A stretch of 64,000 nucleotides of DNA from Methanobrevibacter arboriphilus JCM 13429 = DSM 1125 (GTDB lineage Archaea > Methanobacteriota > Methanobacteria > Methanobacteriales > Methanobacteriaceae), in NCBI RefSeq assembly GCF_002072215.1, contig NZ_JXMW01000007.1, positions 1-64,000 on the forward strand, read 5' to 3'. Below, piece by piece: positions 59,816 through 64,000 of the stretch. Each line of letters begins with the position of its first letter. Position 1 is the first letter of the stretch. A program made the translations under genes and the position numbers. The notes under the pieces are model-generated. The model saw nothing but the letters and a program-made list of their open reading frames with translations. It ran no database searches and was not told the DNA's origin.

Positions 59816-60340
59816 ATGAATTTATGGACTGAATTAAATCCCGGATCTGAATTTCCTGAAGTAATAAATGCAGTAATCGAAATTCCTAAAGGATCAAGAA
59901 ACAAGTATGAATATGATAAAGATATGGAAGCTTTTGCTTTAGACAGAGTTTTGTACTCTTCAGTAGTTTATCCTGCTGATTATGGGTTTATTCCTCAAAC
60001 TGTTTATGATGATGGGGATCCTATGGATATTATGGTATTAATGGAACAACCAACTTTTCCAGGTTGTGTTATTGCTTCAAAACCAATTGGAATAATGGGG
60101 ATGATTGATGGTGGAGATAAAGATTATAAAATCTTAGCTGTTCCTGTGGATGATCCTAAATTCAAAGATATTAATGATATATCTGATGTTCCATCACATA
60201 TCTTAGATGAGATTGCAGAGTTCTTTAAAACTTATAAAAATCTTGAAGGTAAAGAAGTGGAAGTCCTTAATTGGGATAATGCTGAAATGGCTAAAAAAGA
60301 AGCTATTAGGTCTATTGACTTGTATAAAGAGAAATATTAG
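59816..60340 (+). CDS. ppa: Inorganic pyrophosphatase (class I)
   Basis: 174 aa. It hydrolyses pyrophosphate to drive biosynthesis. [15 protein letters not shown], the metal site [22 protein letters not shown] and [15 protein letters not shown] are the family hallmarks. SD GGTGGAAAT. Upstream, 59573-59815 is spacer with AATAATATTATAAT repeats. Confidence 0.97.
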   Translation: MNLWTELNPGSEFPEVINAVIEIPKGSRNKYEYDKDMEAFALDRVLYSSVVYPADYGFIPQTVYDDGDPMDIMVLMEQPTFPGCVIASKPIGIMGMIDGGDKDYKILAVPVDDPKFKDINDISDVPSHILDEIAEFFKTYKNLEGKEVEVLNWDNAEMAKKEAIRSIDLYKEKY

Positions 60341-60445
60341 AATAATATCATATATTAGCATTATATAATCTCATTATTATATAATCTTAAATTCATTCAA
60401 AATATTAAATAATGTTTATCAATAAATTAATTATGAGGGATTTAA

Positions 60446-61003
60446 TTGTACTATTTAACAAAAATTGAGGATACTGTGAGAATTCCTCCTTATAAGTTTG
60501 AGGATCCTCTAGAAGAAGTAGCTATTGAAACTCTTAATGAAACTTATAACGGCAGACTTGATAAAAAATTAGGCTTGCTTGTTAGTGTTAACAATATAGA
60601 GGTCATTGGTGAAGGTAAAGTAATAATGGGTGATGGTGCTGCTTATCATGAAGTAGTTTTCAATGCAGTGTTCTTCAAACCTGAATTATATGAAATAATT
60701 AATGGTGAAGTAATTGAGATAGCTGAATTTGGAGCTTTTATTCGTATTGGTCCAATGGATGGTTTAGTTCATGTTTCTCAAGTCACCGACGATTATATTA
60801 ATTATGATTCTAAAAGAGGAGCATTACTTGCTAAAGAATCTAAAAAAACTCTTGAAGAAGGAAACTTTGTCAGAGCTAGAATTGTTGCTGTTAGTTTAAA
60901 AGGTAAATCCACTAAAGAAACTAGAATTGGGCTTACTATGAGACAGCCTAACTTAGGAAGGTTTGAGTGGATTGAAGATGAGAAAAATAAAAGTAAAAAA
61001 TAA
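60446..61003 (+). CDS. rpoE1: RNA polymerase subunit Rpo7 (E')
   Basis: 185 aa stalk subunit that pairs with Rpo4 and binds emerging [28 protein letters not shown] is the N-terminal tip domain; the C-terminal S1 domain is [34 protein letters not shown] start, SD GAGGGA 7 nt upstream. Spt4 follows directly. Confidence 0.96.
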   Translation: MYYLTKIEDTVRIPPYKFEDPLEEVAIETLNETYNGRLDKKLGLLVSVNNIEVIGEGKVIMGDGAAYHEVVFNAVFFKPELYEIINGEVIEIAEFGAFIRIGPMDGLVHVSQVTDDYINYDSKRGALLAKESKKTLEEGNFVRARIVAVSLKGKSTKETRIGLTMRQPNLGRFEWIEDEKNKSKK

Positions 61004-61047
61004 TACATAAAAGTATTATTTGTTTTAATTATCAGGAAGTAGTATAA

Positions 61048-61230
61048 ATGAGTATTAAAGCTTGTACTTCATGTAAAAGAATATCTACTAGAGAACGTTG
61101 TCCAGTTTGTAATAATCCTACTTCAACTAATTGGAGTGGTCTTTTAATAATCGTAGATCCAGAAAATTCTGATATAGCTAAAGAATTAAATATTGAATTA
61201 CCTGGGGAATATGCTCTAAGAGTAAGATGA
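61048..61230 (+). CDS. spt4: Transcription elongation factor Spt4 (RpoE'')
   Basis: 60 aa zinc-finger partner of Spt5 that increases polymerase processivity. ACTSCKRISTRERCPVCNNPT carries the C4 zinc site; NWSGLLIIVDPENSDIAKELNI is conserved. SD AGGAAG. Sits between Rpo7 and the DPCK gene as usual. Confidence 0.96.
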   Translation: MSIKACTSCKRISTRERCPVCNNPTSTNWSGLLIIVDPENSDIAKELNIELPGEYALRVR

Positions 61231-61307
61231 TTTGATTATAATATTGATTAATTATTTATAAAACTAAAAATTTAAAAATTTCACACGAGATTTAAGAGGG
61301 TATAATA

Positions 61308-61832
61308 GTGTTAATATTAGATGAAACTGATAGAAATGAGTTTAAAAGGCCATTAGGTAAATTATATCCTTTCTTTGAAGATGCTTTACCTGAAATTATT
61401 TCATCTAAATTTTTAATATCTGTTGGAGATGAGACTACTAATAATCTTCACAGTAAAAATATTTATCCAAATATTAGTATAATTGATAATTTAATTCAAA
61501 GAAAAATTCATAATAATAAAATAATTCATAATAATGAATTTAATAATACTGAAAATGTTTTATTTACAAAAAATCCTCCAGGAACTATTACTGATGAACT
61601 ATGGGAAACCATAGATCTAGCTATTAAAAAAGCAACAAATAATGATTTAAAGCAGCTAATTGTTGTAGAAGGGGAAGAAGATCTTGCAGTTCTTCCATGT
61701 ATTGTTATGGCTCCTGATAATGCAGTTATTTTATATGGGCAACCTAATGAAGGATTAGTATTTTTAAATGTTTTTGAAGTAAAAAAAAGAGCTAATGAAC
61801 TACTTAAATTGTTCAAAAAAGTAGATAATTGA
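61308..61832 (+). CDS. GTP-dependent dephospho-CoA kinase (DUF359)
   Basis: 174 aa. This archaeal enzyme performs the last step of coenzyme A synthesis using GTP. RNEFKRPLGKLYPFFEDALPEI, FLISVGDETTNNL, KNPPGTITDELWETI, VVEGEEDLAVLPCIVMAPDNAVILYGQPNEGLVF are family motifs. Odd: an Asn/His-rich stretch (KIHNNKIIHNNEFNN) in the middle. GTG start with GAGGG 8 nt upstream. Confidence 0.92.
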   Translation: MLILDETDRNEFKRPLGKLYPFFEDALPEIISSKFLISVGDETTNNLHSKNIYPNISIIDNLIQRKIHNNKIIHNNEFNNTENVLFTKNPPGTITDELWETIDLAIKKATNNDLKQLIVVEGEEDLAVLPCIVMAPDNAVILYGQPNEGLVFLNVFEVKKRANELLKLFKKVDN

Positions 61833-61875
61833 AATTATTAAAAATAAAGTTTTATTAAGTTAAAGAGGCTTAAAA

Positions 61876-62193
61876 ATGGAAATTGACATTTTAAATAAGA
61901 AAGAAAATAAAGTATTAGATAGAACTGAGGTTAAATTTGATTGTATTTACTCTGGTGAGGCTACACCTAAATTATTAGATGTTAAAAGTAAGTTAGTAGC
62001 TTTATTAGATTCTAATAGAGATTTAATTGTGGTTGATTCACTTCAACCTCACTATGGTCAAACTAAAGCTTCTGGCTATGCAAAGATTTATGGTTCAATT
62101 GAAAGTTTGGAAAATATTGAAACTGAACATGTATTAGCTAAAAATAAAGAAGCTGAAGTTGTTGAAAATGATGAATCTGAAGAATCAGAATAA
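61876..62193 (+). CDS. rps24e: Ribosomal protein S24e
   Basis: 105 aa. EIDILNKKENKVLDRTEVKFDCIY, GEATPKLLDVKSKL, VVDSLQPHYGQTKASGYAKIY; acidic tail EVVENDESEESE. SD AGAGGC. Small-subunit protein followed by S27ae. Confidence 0.96.
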   Translation: MEIDILNKKENKVLDRTEVKFDCIYSGEATPKLLDVKSKLVALLDSNRDLIVVDSLQPHYGQTKASGYAKIYGSIESLENIETEHVLAKNKEAEVVENDESEESE

Positions 62194-62253
62194 AATTCTG
62201 AATCTGAAGAATAATTGTATATTAATATAATAATAGTCTGGAGGGACTAAATT

Positions 62254-62409
62254 ATGAAAAAATCTACACTTTACGAAGTTGATGGTGATAAATTAAAAAG
62301 GAAAAATCCTTTTTGTCCTCGTTGTTCTGGTGGTGTATTTATGGCTGATCATGGTGATAGATATGCTTGTGGAAAATGTGGATACACTGAGATTAAAAGT
62401 AAAGAATAA
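62254..62409 (+). CDS. rps27ae: Ribosomal protein S27ae
   Basis: 51 aa zinc-ribbon protein of the small subunit: [33 protein letters not shown] with four Cys. The ATG at 62254 has GGAGGG about 9 nt upstream, ending at TAA 62407-62409. In related archaea the KEOPS gene kae1 often follows; here an adhesin gene does. Confidence 0.95.
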   Translation: MKKSTLYEVDGDKLKRKNPFCPRCSGGVFMADHGDRYACGKCGYTEIKSKE

Positions 62410-62934
62410 TCCTTATTTTTAATTTTTATACTTTTTTTAAGTTATTGTTTTTAATCATTTTTTTTAATTTTTTAATTTTTATATTTTTTCTATTTTTTTA
62501 TATTTATTTTATAATTAGTCATGTTTGTGTTTTATACTTTTTTTCATTTATAGTTATATCATCAAAAGTTTGTTACAGGTGATTTAATTTTTGGATAATA
62601 TTTAATATTCATAATTTTTCTTTAAATTTAAATTAGAGTATTTTTAGAAGTTTTTATAAAATTATGAAGATTAATCATTTGTTATATTTTTTTTAGTAAT
62701 TTATTATAATTTCTTATTTTTATATTTCTTATTTTTATTTTATTTCTTTTAATTATTTTTAATATTCCTTTAATTTTAATTTAAAGGCGTGAGAGGGGGG
62801 GGGGGGATAGCTATTGTTTTTTTATTTGTTTTTGGGTAGGAAGTTTTTTATAGTAGTTTTTTTATATTATATTATTGTAGCGTAGTGAGTGTTCTCATTG
62901 TGCTAGTATTTTTTATATATACTGATTGATTGGA
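62410..62934. other. Spacer holding a G12 tract, before the adhesin
   Basis: No gene recognised. TTATATTTCTTATTTT repeats near 62715. The run of 12 G at 62795-62806 is striking in such AT-rich DNA. GTGAG-TGTT-CTCAT (62886-62898) is a small dyad before the promoter. Confidence 0.6.
62795..62806 (+). repeat. Homopolymeric G12 tract
   Basis: Twelve consecutive G, preceded by GGCGTGAGA, about 105 bp before the TATA box and 148 bp before the adhesin start. Long G runs are the typical slip-prone tracts used for phase variation. Confidence 0.9.
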
Positions 62935-62945
62935 TCAGGAGGTGA
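62911..62945 (+). promoter_or_regulatory. Adhesin promoter and SD
   Basis: TTTTATATAT (62911-62920) is the likely TATA box. AGGAGGTGA (62937-62945) is a near-perfect SD, but it is 12 nt from the ATG at 62955, longer than usual here (6-9 nt). Confidence 0.5.
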
Positions 62946-62954
62946 AAAACGAAA

Positions 62955-64000
62955 ATGTTTACAATAAATAGACTTTTTAAGCCAATTATTTTTGTTATAT
63001 GTGTTTTATTTATCTTTTTAGCTTTATCTAGTGTTAGTGCAGCTAATCATAATTTTACTACAGCTAATAATACTGAACAGTTTCAAAGTGTTATTAATAA
63101 TGATAATGATAATGATTTGGTGATTAGTTTTGATGATGGTGATTATGTTGATTGGGGTCAGCTTAATATTAGTCGTAATGCTACTATTGTTGGTAAAAAT
63201 CGTGGTGGTGCTAAATTCACAACATCTAGTGTTGATACTTTGTTTAATATTAATGCTACTAATGTAAAGATTATTAATTTAACTATTAGTGGTTATGCTA
63301 CAGCTATAAAATCTAATTGTAGTGATTTGACTGTTAGTGATAATAATATTACTACTTCTGGTGTTAGTATTAATTTAAGTAGTAGTGGTAGTGCTAATCC
63401 TATAACAGGTGTTGTTATTAAGGATAATATTATTAAATCCAGTATATCTGCTGATTATCGTGGTGCTGTTTCTTTATTCGGTAAATCTGCTGATAAGACT
63501 GTTTTTGATGTTTTATTTAGTGGTAATAATATAACTGGTGTTTATTCTGGTGTATACTTAGGTAATGGTAGTTATAATAGTCCTGTTTCGTCTGCTAATT
63601 TGGTTTTTGAAAACAACAACATCGCAGGAACATCCGTCCTTGGTGTTTATCTGTGTGCATACAGCAGCAACAACATCAATATATCCTTTGCCAATAACAA
63701 CATCACAGGAATATCCGGCCCTGGTGTTTATCTGGGTGTATACAGCAGCAACAACACCAATATAACCTTCGTCAATAACAACATCACAGGAACATCCAGC
63801 CTTGGTGTTTCTCTGTCTGCATACAGCAACAACAACACCAATATAACCTTCGCCAACAACAACATCACAGGAACATCACGTGGTGTTTATCTGGATGCAT
63901 ACAGCAGCAACAATACCAATTATATCCTTTGCCAATAACAACATCACAGGAATATCCGGCCCTGGTGTTGCTCTGGATGCATACAGCAGTAACAACGCCA
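62955..64000 (+). CDS. Adhesin-like beta-helix surface protein, 5' part; frame break near 63,920
   Basis: Signal peptide FKPIIFVICVLFIFLALSSVSA, then a pectin-lyase-like beta-helix: DGDYVDWGQLNIS, NATIVGKNRGGAKF, VKIINLTISGYATAI. From 63606 come 27-residue units (F-x-NNNITGTS-x-x-GVYL-x-AYSSNNTNIT). The plain frame stops at TAA 63936-63938. However one extra T at 63920/63921, in unit 4, explains the stop; after it the next frame gives another perfect unit (SFANNNITGISGPGV) to the window end. So the gene continues outside the window but is shifted. SD AGGAGGTGA. Likely secreted and surface-bound. Confidence 0.85.
63606..64000 (+). repeat. 81-bp coding repeats with distinct codon usage
   Basis: Units begin at 63606, 63687, 63768, 63849 and 63928; the fourth is one codon shorter and has one inserted T. 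They use C-ending codons (AAC, ATC, ACC, GCC) and CTG, while the first 650 nt of the same gene use AAT, ATT and GGT. Array continues past the window. Confidence 0.9.

Overview
The window is very AT-rich archaeal DNA. NpdG (F420-dependent NADP reductase), an HmfB-like histone, archaeosine transglycosylase, aIF5B/aIF2-gamma, Rpo7/Spt4, S6e/S24e/S27ae/S28e/L24e/L7Ae and GTP-dependent dephospho-CoA kinase together point to a methanogen. The low GC, the large Asn/Thr-rich adhesin-like proteins and the GGAGGTGAT-type ribosome binding sites suggest a Methanobrevibacter-like member of the Methanobacteriales. No rRNA, tRNA or CRISPR array was recognised, so this is inference from protein content.

Layout. 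1-2.7 kb: C-terminal end of an adhesin, then a non-coding stretch with a 148-bp MITE-like element that carries perfect terminal inverted repeats and an 8-bp target duplication. 2.7-6.1 kb (minus strand): purC-purS-purQ, then cobA-hemD (siroheme/corrinoid/F430 precursor branch). 7.5-15.8 kb: glmS, then a surface-polysaccharide cluster (GT2, a nucleotidyltransferase-cupin fusion, GT4, GDP-mannose 4,6-dehydratase, a second sugar-nucleotide SDR). The cluster also contains a decayed second copy of the nucleotidyltransferase gene. 16-20 kb: MnmC-like methyltransferase and TgtA (tRNA modification). 20.1-22.4 kb (minus): a secreted beta-helix adhesin. 23-30 kb: TPR protein, a hypothetical, NAC, phosphoesterase, NYN nuclease, a tandem palm-domain membrane protein, a ribbon-helix-helix-like protein and a small anchored surface protein. 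30.8-42.3 kb: amino-acid and cofactor metabolism (argJ, glutamate decarboxylase, argB, a LeuB/AksF-type dehydrogenase, HEAT protein, pdxT, three-gene archaeal glutamate synthase). 43-51.3 kb: MATE exporter, UPF0305 protein, npdG, endA, trpS, SpoIIM-like protein, thrC. 52-62.4 kb: histone and the conserved information-processing run L7Ae-S28e-L24e-NDK-aIF5B-S6e-aIF2gamma-PIN-PPase-Rpo7-Spt4-DPCK-S24e-S27ae. 62.8-64 kb: a 12-G tract followed by the start of another adhesin, whose frame breaks near 63,920.

Themes. (1) Four genes (tgtA, the minus-strand adhesin, a hypothetical gene and spoIIM-like) have no usable ATG/GTG/TTG near their Shine-Dalgarno sequence. In each, ATT, ATT, ATA or CTG lies exactly 7 nt after the GG of the SD, and the added N-terminus is family-like in tgtA, a signal peptide in the adhesin, and plausible in the others. 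(2) The PIN-domain gene after aIF2-gamma needs a -1 shift at an A-AAT-TTT heptamer to include its catalytic first Asp. (3) The surface-protein genes show near-identical internal repeats, a homopolymer, a frame break and a switch of codon usage, consistent with antigenic or phase variation. (4) The 27.4-kb protein has two palm domains like GTP cyclohydrolase III, one of them degenerate, fused to a membrane anchor.
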